Shown here: in pieces, positions 23,157 through 34,110 of the stretch
Numbering within the stretch: the first letter of the stretch is position 1
Layout of the letters: each line of letters starts with the position of its first letter
Assembly (NCBI RefSeq): GCF_003073045.1
Contig: NC_037592.1
Coordinates: 19,115,844-19,179,843 of the forward strand
Length of the DNA stretch: 64,000 bases
DNA from: Pomacea canaliculata
Lineage: Eukaryota; Mollusca; Gastropoda; Architaenioglossa; Ampullariidae
Reading direction: 5' to 3'
Notes under the pieces: generated by a model
Databases searched by the model: none
The model's input: the letters and a program-made list of their open reading frames with translations, nothing else
Told to the model about the DNA's origin: nothing
Made by a program: the position numbers and the translations under genes

Positions 23157-26068
23157 GTAAGTGCGTCTCCACACAAACACACGTGAGGACGAAGTTGTGT
23201 ACCTTACAGTGCATCACATATACAGTCGTGTGCCTTTCACTGCAAAAATCTTTTCTTTGTTTCCTTGTATTTTTGTTTTTCTTTGATTTCATAAAAATGT
23301 GTTAAAATATGTCGACCTGAGAGTAGGCCATAATGAGATTATACAAAAATACAACTGCTAGTTCGCAACAGTTTTCATTACGAATTATCTTTCTTATGAT
23401 ATTGGTATCCTATGTTTTGATAAACGTGTCGTTAAAACTGTGAGTTGGTTTCTTTCAGGTTTGTGCAACAAGCTTCTAGAGAGCACCAACGTGGCGGAGC
23501 ACGAGGGCGAGCTGTTCTGCAAGGTGTGCCACGCCGTAAGTACGGTCCCAAGGGCTACGGCTTCGGCGGCGGTGCCGGCGCTCTGGGGATGGACAAGGGA
23601 GAGCGATTCGGCAACGTGGAGTGCGAAATGGAGTGAGTGTCATGTCCCTAGTGTGACATGATGTTACTGGTGTGACAGTTTGACAGTTTAACAGTGTGAC
23701 AGCGCACTTCTTGTAAACTGTAGTGCAGTGTCTTCAGAAGACGCTCAGCTCCTAACAGTTTGGATCCCTTGACATCACGGGGTTGCACTAAAACTTTTCG
23801 GTATCAGAAATAGGTAGAGGTGGGGTTTAAAAGTCAGACTCAGACAGGTCTGAAGTTTATCACAGTCAAACACATGCAGTGCTCATGCTTTAACAGTCAG
23901 ACACACGCAGGGTCTATTTTGTTTTCAGTCAGGAGTAAACAAGACCGAGGATGTTCTGTCGGATGCCTGCAGAGCCGATGTTTATCACAACAGACATGCA
24001 GGACATAATCTCGGTTAGAGTCGGACGTAGACAGAGCCAATGTCCTTTGGAGTCAGAAGCCTGTAGGGAGGATGTTTATTGTTCAGACGTAGACGGTATC
24101 GACATATATCAGAACCAGACATAGTGTATCAGTCAGACAATAGACAGAGCCCATGTTTATCAGTGTTCTTCAGGGTCAGATGCTTGCAGCGCGGATATTG
24201 ATGTGTTAGACAAATATATGGTTATGTTTATCAGACAAACGTATAGGCAGACACAATGTGAAACATACGTGGAACCAGAGTTAGACATAGCTCATGGTTA
24301 TCAGTCAGACTGGATCATACTTTTAAAAGAGTCAGGCGCTTGCAGGATTAATTGTTACGATAGTTTGTGTGGTTGTTTTTTTTTACATGGGTTTTTTCAA
24401 TGTTAGATAATGTGTGGTGTTTCTTGATATGATTTTGTAATCTTAGACAATCTGTCTTGTTTCTTCACGTGGACTTTGTAATGTAAGGTTTCTTCATATG
24501 GTCTTTTGTAATGTGTGGTTCTTTACATCGGTTTCAGTTAATTTTCCTTGAGGAAGTGCGTTACTCTAGATTACGATTTTAAACAAAGTTGGGCCACAGG
24601 TGACAACAAAATCATAACGAGTACTCAGACATCCTATAATAAATATTGTCCCTCTTGCACCTTGGCCCGTAATGCATCCGCTGGGCATGATGATAGGGGA
24701 CTCGAGCTGTGCTGGAGAACTTACACAACAGATCATTTAATGGGTATACATGTACACAAATAAAGAAAACAACATGAGCGCGAAGAGATTTTCTATTTAT
24801 ACACAAAATATAATGTTTTTGGTCTCGTGTCTACAGTAACATAGCGAATGAAATCGCACACTGGTTGCTAGCTAACACGCAGGCTGAGACCCTTCATTGT
24901 TTTTTCTGTCTGTAACCTTCTGGAGATTCTCCCTGTGTCATTGTGTGATGCCGTGTCTTGCAGCACCAAGCCCAGGGAGCAGGTGGTTGGTGCGGGGCGC
25001 CAGCAGCAGCACGGGCCCCAAGTGTCCTCGCTGCGGCAAGACTGTGTACGACGCCGAGCGCGCCATCGGCAGCACTGTGGTACGTCCTCGCTCTCCCCCT
25101 CACACCTCACACTTCTCGTGGATCAAATACTTTAATAACAGGTGGTCGGGTTTGACCTCACCTACACACCGTTCCCTATAGAGTGTCTGACTAGCAGGTC
25201 GAGTTGGTGACGTGCCTTTCCGCACTTTGCAGCTAAACTTTCTCAAGAACACGCTGTAGGCGTTATGTAAACCCATTCTTATCATGTTAATATAACGTTT
25301 TGATGTAAGCATGTTCTAAAGCTGGTGACATTACTGTCCTATTGCCATAATCTTCTGTAAGCTGTGACAGTTACATGTCTCCTCTTTGTTTCCTTGCAGC
25401 CATGGCACAAGAGCTGCTTCAACTGCAAAAACTGCACAAAGTCCTGGACTCCACCACCATGGCGCACACGGAATGAGGTGTACTGCAAAGTGAGTTTTAA
25501 TATATTCAGTATCTGAGGTCACTCGAGGGCAGGATGTGAGGTTACTGGGGCATAGGATACAGGGTAACCTCAGTGTAGACATGAGATCACCAGCGAAGAA
25601 TGTAAAGAAGTCTTAGAATCACCTCATCCTCAGACCTCAGAAATATAACAACACGATGCTATGCCAAGATTTTATGTTTCTGTATTTGAGGCTTGTTTAT
25701 TTATTCGAGAACAAACCTGAAGACAAGGAAGAAAAGATATGTGAAATTTTCAATAAAAAAATACTAAAAGAAAATTTAAGGTGCTAGAACAAGAAGAAAG
25801 CCCACAATCAGACATTGCAAAGACAGTCATGGGTCATCTCTAGGAAACCATCATTACTGTTGACGAACATTATTACATTAGTACCGTGACTAAATTGATA
25901 GCAAATTAAAGACTGATATTTTTATGGCATTTATTTTATGTTTCCATGGCATACATATTGAAAAATAATGTCTATGGGTTAAAATGTTGATTTTACAGCT
26001 TGCTATGGCAAAACTTCGGACCAAAAGGATTCGGTTTCGGCAGGGCTGGGACCCTGAGCATGGGCTGA
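23042..26068 (+). CDS. Muscle LIM protein / cysteine-rich protein, two LIM domains (five coding exons)
   Basis: A CRP/MLP-type protein of about 190 residues: two zinc-binding LIM domains, each followed by a glycine-rich [14 protein letters not shown] box, which bind actin-associated partners such as alpha-actinin in muscle. Exons: 23042-23156, 23459-23632, 24964-25079, 25400-25489, 25999-26068. LIM1 runs [34 protein letters not shown], then the glycine box. LIM2 runs [37 protein letters not shown], then [13 protein letters not shown] and stop. The start is chosen for the family-typical MPFKPPEQ opening. Literal translation fails: about five small indels (near 23535, 25016-25019, 25443, 25471, 26010-26013), plus a missing base at the exon 4 donor, must be allowed for. 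Conservation on both sides of each break points to sequence error rather than a pseudogene. Confidence 0.9.
23459..23632 (+). CDS. MLP exon 2: second half of LIM1 and glycine box
   Basis: Encodes [26 protein letters not shown], then in the next frame [20 protein letters not shown]. One C appears to be missing after CHA near 23535. A perfect GTAAGT at 23536 could act as an alternative donor that would skip the glycine box. The main donor is GTGAGT at 23633. Confidence 0.9.
23833..24340. repeat. Degenerate minisatellite in MLP intron 2
   Basis: Repeated variants of a unit of roughly 35-45 bp built from cagtcagac, gcagagcc and atgtttatca. Copies are strongly diverged and spacing varies. Confidence 0.6.
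24964..25079 (+). CDS. MLP exon 3: linker and start of LIM2
   Basis: After the gtcttgcag acceptor, a poorly conserved linker leads into [20 protein letters not shown]. The frame from exon 2 and the LIM2 frame differ by one base; an extra C in the cccc run at 25016-25019 explains it. Donor GTACGT. Confidence 0.85.
25400..25489 (+). CDS. MLP exon 4: central LIM2
   Basis: Encodes [14 protein letters not shown] and ends in NEVYCK. The 11-codon stretch between reads [10 protein letters not shown] literally, but one base missing near 25443 and two near 25471 would restore a family-like [10 protein letters not shown]. The donor reads AAA|GTGAGT, where exon 5 phasing expects one more G. Confidence 0.85.
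25999..26068 (+). CDS. MLP exon 5: last LIM2 zinc ligands, glycine box, stop
   Basis: After ttttacag the exon reads CYGK, then (after one A is restored in the aaaa run at 26010-26013) [18 protein letters not shown] and TGA at 26066-26068. Candidate AATAAA polyadenylation signals are at 26304-26309 and 26492-26497. Confidence 0.88.
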
Positions 26069-26499
26069 GCCAAGTCATTGTCGTCAGATGTCGTCAGATG
26101 TCAGACATGGTCTGTTGACTGTGGCAGTGTCTTGCGTCCACAATATGCTAATGCACTCCTCTCGCTTCGTATCTGCGCCACAGTGTCGTACGATCATGTG
26201 TACAGTAAATAAGTCTGTTTACGAGGCCATCGCCACGTGTGAATATTTCGTAGCTGGTATAATCAACACTCGCTTCAAGTTATCATGGTATGGAAAATAA
26301 TGAAATAAAAAAGTAATTTGTTCTGTGTGTACATTTTCGTCTATAAAAATTCTCAACCATAAGCTAATGAGGGGAGATAAATACTTGTACCGTAGTTCGA
26401 GTATACTGCACACTTACACAAAGGGAGACTTTCATTCTTCTTTTCTACATATTGTGACAAAAATATCCTCGCCATCATATGTTTGATTAACAATAAAGT

Positions 26500-28744
26500 T
26501 TCCAGTCATAATCTTTCATTAGACTTGACTTCCTTCCATTGATGCCATCCGTGTTTGTAGTCATCCATGTAGAGAATTACATTCTGAGGCATAATTGTTC
26601 CAATCCCAGGCAATTCACATGCATGCACCTTTTGTTATCTTCCATTTTTCACAGTTGTTGAAACCCTTCCTATGTTAGATGCTGCAGATGCTATAAAATC
26701 CGGTTATTCTTAACCTATTTCCACGGTTTGTGTAAACCCCCAATAAAATATTTTACCTGCCATCTGGCAACATGTCGTTTTGTCTTGATGAATATATGAA
26801 GTAAGCGAGGAAGGGTGACAGAAGAAGTGATTGAATGAGAGACTGAAAGAACATGAGAGGGAGAGAAGTACAAATGAGGTCGTATGGAATTTGCATGCAT
26901 TGTCTGTAAGTACACATGAAAATCATATCAGCTGCGACATCGACTGGGTCCAGTCAATTCAATAACCTGTGGAGGTGAGAGCAGAAAATTTCCCATCAGC
27001 CAGCACGCACAGGAAGCGAACCTTACACACGAAGGACAGCTCTCCAGGCAAACGACTTGGTATGATGGGAGGGATTGCTGGCTTTATCGTGATGCCACAG
27101 GCTACGACTGTCTGGTTCTCCCTAACCTTTGACACTTAGCATTTAGCACAGAAAAGTGCGAAAAATCGATTTGTAAGCACTTTCAAAGGCCATTTAAAGT
27201 GATAATCCCTGCGTTTACTGGAAAGATGCTGCACGCGGTAGAACAATTTATTTGCTTCACCCCTAGGCTTGGAGATGTGCTGCCGACCGGCCCGAGACTA
27301 ACGGTCCTACTGCTTTATGAGGGAGTGGATTCCTCTGGAAGGTCCTCTTTACAGGATCTTCAAGCCAATGCTCTATGAGTCTGGCATCAGTGAAGATGCG
27401 GGAATAAGCTATATTTAACCCCTAGACACCTTCATGAGATTCACGATTGTCAATCCTCCCATAAGGGACTACAGTAACAAGTACAACACCCATAGTCGTT
27501 CTCCTTCAACATTTCGGTACCTTGTCAGCCAGTCAGTCACTCACCCATAAACCTGAAAATGATTACTTGAGTGAGCACACTGATTTCCACAAAGGTAATG
27601 GAAGAGAAAAGTTGCAGGAAAAAATAGCAAATATCACTGGAGGTACTTGAATAACGATCTTCACCATTTGCGACACTAAAAATAGGAACAGAACCCTCGA
27701 GTCTGGGAAAGATCCCGACATTCTCTCATGGTGACCTCTCCCTTTGTTCATGCACTAATATGAACATCGAAGATGGACGATAATAGTAATTTGCTGATTT
27801 TGATCTTAGAGAGTTTTAATTAAAGTGCAAATTTACAAGAAAATATTTTTTTCCTACTCAAGTTCTCGTTTTTTTTTGCACTATTTATTAATAACAGTAA
27901 TAGCTAAAGGATTCTTTTCTCACTTCGGACATTACATATGATTGTGGAACGACACAAGTTTTTCTTGTTGTTGTCATTATTATTATCATAATTTCTCTCT
28001 CGTGTCTCTCACTTACTCCCACTCTCTCCTACCTAGAGGAAGAACTGTGTTTTCTGGCAGGCGGGTTGACGAAAAATATGTGCTCACATTTACTTCTAAA
28101 CTACAGCAAACGATTGAATCTTTGTGAATAAGTGTTACGCAGAGTTTATCGTTTTGACACAGGGACTACAATTGTTGCGTGTTGTACTTTAGAGATAATT
28201 TCTACTTTTTTGTAAGTGTTATAAACTTTGATCTGAACTAAAGGTGTGGTAACCTGGCTGAGATAAAAGTGTTCATTAGTGTTCATTATTACGACAAAGA
28301 TGTGCAACAATATCGATCTTCCATTGTTCTTTTGCGTTGTACACTTTACCTTAATAAGACTTCATAACACAAACAATTATGCTCACACTTTCAACCCCAT
28401 ACAAATGCTACTAGCGCACCCATGACTGCGTGAAACCAAACCTGTTTGGTAAATAAAGATGTTTATTCATTTTAGTTCTTTCAATTTAGCAGCAATGCTC
28501 AACAAACAGAGCAGCAGTACATTATTGTAGGTCTATGGTATGTCCAAGTCGCCTCTCTGTAGTACCCCCAGAAGAGAAAACTAAGCATCGGTGCGTCAGC
28601 AGAGAGTATGGATAACATATCCATACCATGGAAACCAATCCACGCTCCTGGCGCCGCCACAGGAAATAGTTCAAAGTTCATCAAGCGTGAACTCCGCGGC
28701 GAGTTCTCACGAGAAGTGGACGAGCCCTGTAGCCACGAGAAGTA
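26500..28744. other. Intergenic, no gene seen
   Basis: Downstream of the LIM gene. No open frame with recognisable motifs and no repeat with clear boundaries. Confidence 0.5.
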
Positions 28745-28846
28745 CAGTGTTTCCCTCGTTTATCGCGGGGGATAGGTGCTATATCAGCCGCGATAAACGA
28801 ATTTCCGCGAAGTAGAACATACATGCAATAATAAATATATACCATT

Positions 28847-30368
28847 CAGGGCTTCTGCTAAGGCTAATTCTTTCGGGGTCCCAGGCGACCCTTCTTCAGA
28901 TTTCTAAGGGTCCCAGCCTAACTCTAAGTGGTCCTTACAAAGTTGAAAAAAAAATCAACAAATCAACTACTTTGTTTCAACTGCTTTCAGGCACACAAAA
29001 GCACACTGTAATGTCTAGTCAAGAAACTGCGAGATTTCTGTGCCATGAAGTCTGTGCAACATCTGTGATGAGCTTATGCTCATTGTACTTGGATGTGCTC
29101 ACTTTCTTTCCATTTCTAAGGCAATGATTTAACCACCTGCTGTCAACGACCATCTTTGAAATAAGTTAAATAAGCTGCACCTGTGGTGGATGCCGAAGAG
29201 ATGTATGAAAGTATGAATGCCTCAGATGCCATCATTCAAGAGAAGTCTCGACCGTAACCTGGCAATTAATAAGTTTAGTGAAACTAGAGTTTAATAAACA
29301 TCAACGAGATGCACGTTGCAAAAGTATAAAGAGTTGGGATAAAAAAAAAACTGGTGCAAGGTAGAAAAGCAAACCTCGCAACACGTTGGCGCCACAGCTC
29401 AGTGACATTCAGTGGATTCTGAATGTTACGTAAATCATGAGATGAAGGGGGATCGAAGTGTTTGAAACTGTGACAATAAATGAAATGAATTAGTTGCAAA
29501 ACTATATTTAGCAATAAAACGCCTTTCTCAGTCGACTAGTACTTGATGTAGGTCTAAGAAAAATGAGGCGAAACGGCTTCTATCTGAACATACTGTCTTT
29601 CCTACATCTTCTTACTCATAAAGAGGGATAATAATATTTAATATTTTCAGTTCATTCCTCCTGATGACTGACCTACAGTACACCTCGGTTTGACTCCAGT
29701 CTTTGAACTTTTACAAGGCCAACAATTCACGACTGCAACATAGTGGCCCACTGTGTCTTTCTTCGTTTATCTAACCCTACCATTATGCGATCAATTCAGT
29801 TGTTTTATGTTTGTGTCATTTGCGCTGTTCATTCTCTCTCCTTTATAAGTTCTAGTTTTGTTTGTTTGTGGAGAATACAGTCAGTCCTAAACCCCGACAG
29901 AATGTTTCAGATAGAAGTCGTTTCGCATCAACGCTCAGACCCTGCGCAATACAGTTACTGGTGAGGGAGCGATTTATTGCCATGCTAGTCGGCAGTCCCT
30001 GTGATGTCCACCCGCCCTTTTGTCCGGGTAGTAATTGAAGAACGACTGGCCGATGGCAGTCCGCACCTCGTGTACTGCTACCTTCCCTCGCACGGACGAT
30101 ACCCCTCATCCCCCCGGTGGAAGATATCGCCTTAGATGGAACTCTTCTTGGTAAGGGAAACAAACTCAGTGCAAGGGAAGTTACTCTCGCCTTCCAGCAG
30201 ACGACAACAATAGGTTGGTCTCGACGTCAGACACTATACTTACCCAATTTTGTATCTGTTCTTCGCCCAAATTTGAAGGTCCCCTGGGACCCCATTGACG
30301 AAATTGAAGGGGTCCTCCGAACTTTTTAATGCGTACTGTACGCAATTTTTTGCGTAAGCAGAGCCCTG
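28847..30368. mobile_element. hAT-like element nested in the pogo-like element
   Basis: Left end CAGGGCTTCTGCTAAGGC and right end GCGTAAGCAGAGCCCTG form imperfect terminal inverted repeats of hAT type. The flanking 8-mers do not match well, so the target duplication is decayed or the boundary slightly off. No transposase is recognisable. The interior contains another dispersed repeat (29422-29919). Confidence 0.6.
29422..29919. repeat. Dispersed repeat, copy 1
   Basis: Two blocks, from AATGTTACGTAAATCATGAG at 29422 and from about 29806 to 29919, are closely similar to blocks at 44699-44785 and 44945-45070 in the same order, with a different spacer. The family is unknown. Confidence 0.7.
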
Positions 30369-30786
30369 TTACATGTAAAACAATATCATGTTAGTGTAAA
30401 GGAATATATAATCATGGTATTAAATACAGTTACAATAACAAATAAGTGTAAAAAAATATAACCTTTACTCAGAGAAACCCAAAAAACTGATGCGAACTGG
30501 CTGCGAGATGGGAGATAACAAATCATGGCTCGTCGCTTACGCATCAGCAATGGATTTCTCATACACCAATTATTTCTTTCGTCTGGCTCTATCTACAAAA
30601 TAACCATTTATTTTAATAGAAATACTAATACAGCTTCATTTTTTGTTCTTTTTCCTGTTGAAATATCTCTGGTATTTTGTAGAAGCGCGAAAGTATCATC
30701 GATACTTCACTCAAAAAAAAAACAAAAAAAACCGCGAAGTAGTGAATCCGCGATATATGAACCGCGAGTAGCGAGGGAACACTGTA

Positions 30787-32640
30787 ACTGGGTAACCTAC
30801 GGGCAAATCGGATAGAAAGTGCTCGTTTGTCAAGATGATTAGTTAGACCTTCACTTCTTTCTCATCTTCTCTAATATTACGACTTGCAGAGAGAGGTAAA
30901 ATCACCGCAAAATATTATGTCTTCACTGTCAGATTCAAACTTATGCTGTTGCTGTCAGGACACTACAATTACTATGTCTGGCAGGCTGACTGACACATCC
31001 CCTCCCAGACTTGTGCCTGCTAGCAGGAACACTGAGTCACAACGTGAGACAGCCGTAGACCAGAACGTAGCTCCGAGCACAGACTTTGTCCTTAGTCAAC
31101 AGCTGCTGGTTGGCGATTGATCGTCGCGCCCTTCTCTCAAACTGCTCTCTCTTATTCTTCTCCCCTCAACCTCTTGTCCTCCCTTCTGTATATCTCCCGG
31201 TAGGCGTAATGTTGCCATGTTTCCAGGATGTCCTATAAACACAGATGGGACAACACAGACAGCGGTTCACGTGCTCCTAGCCCAGATGTCAACAAATCAC
31301 CGTGCAGTCCGCAGGTTGCGAGACTCACCATGACCAGAGCTCGTGCTCACCTGTGTGCAAGCTACGAAAAGACTTCTCGCCAGGTCAAATTCTGTGCAGA
31401 GGCTGCACGGACTGTAAAGCATCAAACTACACTTTCTAGCAAAGGTACGATGACTAAATTTAGTCATTACAATTTGTTATAGGTCAAGGAATAACCACTT
31501 TGTTACTCTGTGTAGTCCTCGGAGACAGTGAACAATACCTGCTTTGTTCATGCATTTGTGTGTATTGGTTTCTGTCTCGGGTGTTATGTGTTTGTGTGTG
31601 TACATTTATCCATTAAGTCTTCATGTCAGGAAACAGTGTTTGGTCTTTACAATTAATAAATAGAATTTAAACTATTCTTTTATTATATGAAATATTTAAT
31701 TTTCTGCAATGACAATTATAACCTGCACTCATAGGATTCACTTCCCACCACATACATTTCACAGGCACACACACACAGGCGCATATACACACTGAGGACT
31801 CACACACAGTTTGGAACCAAGATTTAATGGAGGAATTTACATGCCTGGTTTAGACAAAGAATATGAGAAATATGTTGATCAGTCGAGTACCGTATTTGCA
31901 CATTTAATGAGTAATGCAGTACAGTCTACAGCTAAGTAAACTCTTAACTCCCCTTATTCCTAGCAAGTTGTCATGTGCTTTCTTTAAATGTTACTCATGA
32001 ACTCTGACCTTCTATTCATGATAATAATTGACTCTTTTCATTCTTTGGTGTCTATACAGATACTATCAATCTAGGTGCTCTTAAACTATTACACCGTGCG
32101 TCTAGAATTGAAAGGATTTGGTCAGAATGTTTTATTGTATATGGGTTTACAGTTACCTCAAATACCATTGCCTTTATTAATGTGTGCTCTTCATCATTTA
32201 CAGATTAACAGGTTTGGTAAACCAGCTTTTAAAACCAGTCAGGTCAGCCCATAAGGTAAGTGGCAACCAAACTTAATATAGACATTTTGATTTAAAAATT
32301 GAGGATTCCTTTCATTCAATGACATATTTAAATTCCTTGAATAAAGAACTGTTACCCGCACTCCACAACACAATCTCTTCAACTCCCTTGGGACACAATG
32401 TATTTTAGTAATTTCACTTGCAATGTCACCTTTCAAGGATTATAATAATGTAACACATGATTTCATGTAACTGCTTTTTGCAATTAAGATTTAGTGTTTG
32501 TGTATTTTAGATTGTCACTTTATTGAATGACATAGTTGAGTTCCATAATGACAATTGTTATCTGCATTTGTTGCATCCTCACTTCAAAAGCGCGCATAGC
32601 AAGCACACACACACAAATACATAGGCACTCAACTACTTCT
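30787..32640. other. Intergenic, no firm gene
   Basis: An open stretch at 31228-31443 is bounded by an acceptor-like cag and a donor-like AAAG|GTACGA. It is not recognisable as a protein family, so it is not called. CA/TG-rich short repeats occur near 31600 and 31765. Confidence 0.4.
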
Positions 32641-32784
32641 TTCCCACTACCCAGCCTGCAAGAGTTCATCGCCCCGAAACGCGGCCCGTTTCGGGCTGAG
32701 AAATGGCAGTTAAGGGATACACTCCTAGCCCGCCGTATTTGGAGCCTAAAGTGCATCGGCCCCTTGCGGGCTTGGGAAGAAATA

Positions 32785-33220
32785 ACTCCCTCAGCCCTTC
32801 AAAGCCCACCCTAAAAACACCTCGCAGCCCTCATTTAGTCCCTCAGCCCTCCATATCCCACCTAAAAACACCTCGCAGCCTGCTTCCATAGTCCTCAGCC
32901 CTCCATAGCCCCACCTTAAAACACCTCACAGCCCTCCATATATCCCTCACGCGCCCAAAGCCCCAACCTAAAAACACCTCGCAGCCCTTCATCCACTAGT
33001 CCCTCAGCCCTCCATATCCCCACACCGTAAAACACACCTCGCAGCCCTTCCACTAGTCCCTCAGCCTCCGTATAGCCCCACCCTAAAAACACCTCACAGC
33101 CCTTCCATATCCCTCAGCCCTCCATAGCCCACCCTAAAAAACACTCAAGCCCTTCATTCAAAGCCCCTCTCAGCCCTCCAAAGCCCCATCCTAAACCAAC
33201 ACTCTCAGCCCCCAACAAGC
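32785..33220. repeat. Tandem repeat, unit about 54 bp
   Basis: About eight units of the form CCTAAAAACACCTCGCAGCC ... CCCTCAGCCCTCCATAGCCC. Spacing of CCTAAAA is about 52-57 bp and units differ by many small indels. Confidence 0.85.
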
Positions 33221-33469
33221 CCTTGCTACTCACATACCCAGACAGCACAAAACATACGACTATCACTCAACAACTTTAATATAAATCTACCAAGCTCAGA
33301 CTAAACCACCAACGTTCATTATTACATACAACAAAAGGTTCACAAACATCGCACCTCTGACAATCAAAAAATATTCATTCAATTATCCCCTATAATATAC
33401 AAGCCAAAAATAAAAGTGGTTTTAATAATGTATACAACAAGCCATCTCGAGCTTTCAAAAAACTCCAGG

Positions 33470-34110
33470 CTACGATTGTCGAATACCTACCCCAAAAAAA
33501 GAAAATAAAAAATCAATATACAATCTTAACCATCTTATCTATAACACAAAGCCTCAAACCAAGCCCTTACTATAACCAAGGATTGCTAACTACTTACTTT
33601 ACCAACCAAAAATTATCTCACAAATGCCGGATACCCACTCCCCAAAAAAAAGAAAAAAATCATTACAATCTTCCAAAAACAACTTATCATATACATATAC
33701 AAGCAAAAAATATACATGTCTTTAACATTATTACAACCAAGAATTTGAGTCTTTACAGTCTTCAGTCTAGTTTGTCGCGAATACCTGACCAAAAGAAAAA
33801 AAAAAAGAAAAAAAATCATTACATCTTCAAAACATATCATATACAAGCAAGCCAAAAAAAATTTTTACATGGTTTTAACATTTATTACAACAAGAATTGA
33901 GTCCTTAAAGTCTATCAGGCTATGTTGTCGCGGAATACCGACCAAAAAAAAAATCCTTACAATCTTCAAAACAAATTACATTAACACAAAAGGAGAGAAT
34001 AATTTATTATTATACAAAGAAATTTATAATACAGCCAAAATAAACATGTTTTTAACATTTTTACAACAAAGATTTGAGTCTTCAAAGTTCTAGGCAATTG
34101 TCGCGAAAAA
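33470..34110. repeat. Tandem repeat, unit about 150 bp
   Basis: Four to five AT-rich units, each with a TTGTCGCGAATACC-type box, an A-rich run, CATTACAATCTTC and a TTTAACATTATTACAACAAG box. Intervals between the boxes are about 147-166 bp. Confidence 0.8.

Larger units (their letters stand above)
28745..30784. mobile_element. pogo/Tigger-like DNA transposon, non-autonomous, with nested insertion
   Basis: Inverted ends CAGTGTTTCCCTCG and CGAGGGAACACTG, flanked on both sides by TA (28743-28744 and 30785-30786), the usual target duplication of Tc1/mariner-pogo elements. Near both ends TCGCGG/CCGCGA motifs recur. At the left end a perfect 13-bp hairpin (TCGTTTATCGCGG and its complement) spans 28757-28801. 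No transposase is seen; most of the interior belongs to the nested element. Confidence 0.8.

Noticed and set aside
31228-31482. An 84-residue open frame with acceptor- and donor-like borders
   Set aside because: No family pattern, and no neighbouring exon joins it in phase; kept only as a remark.
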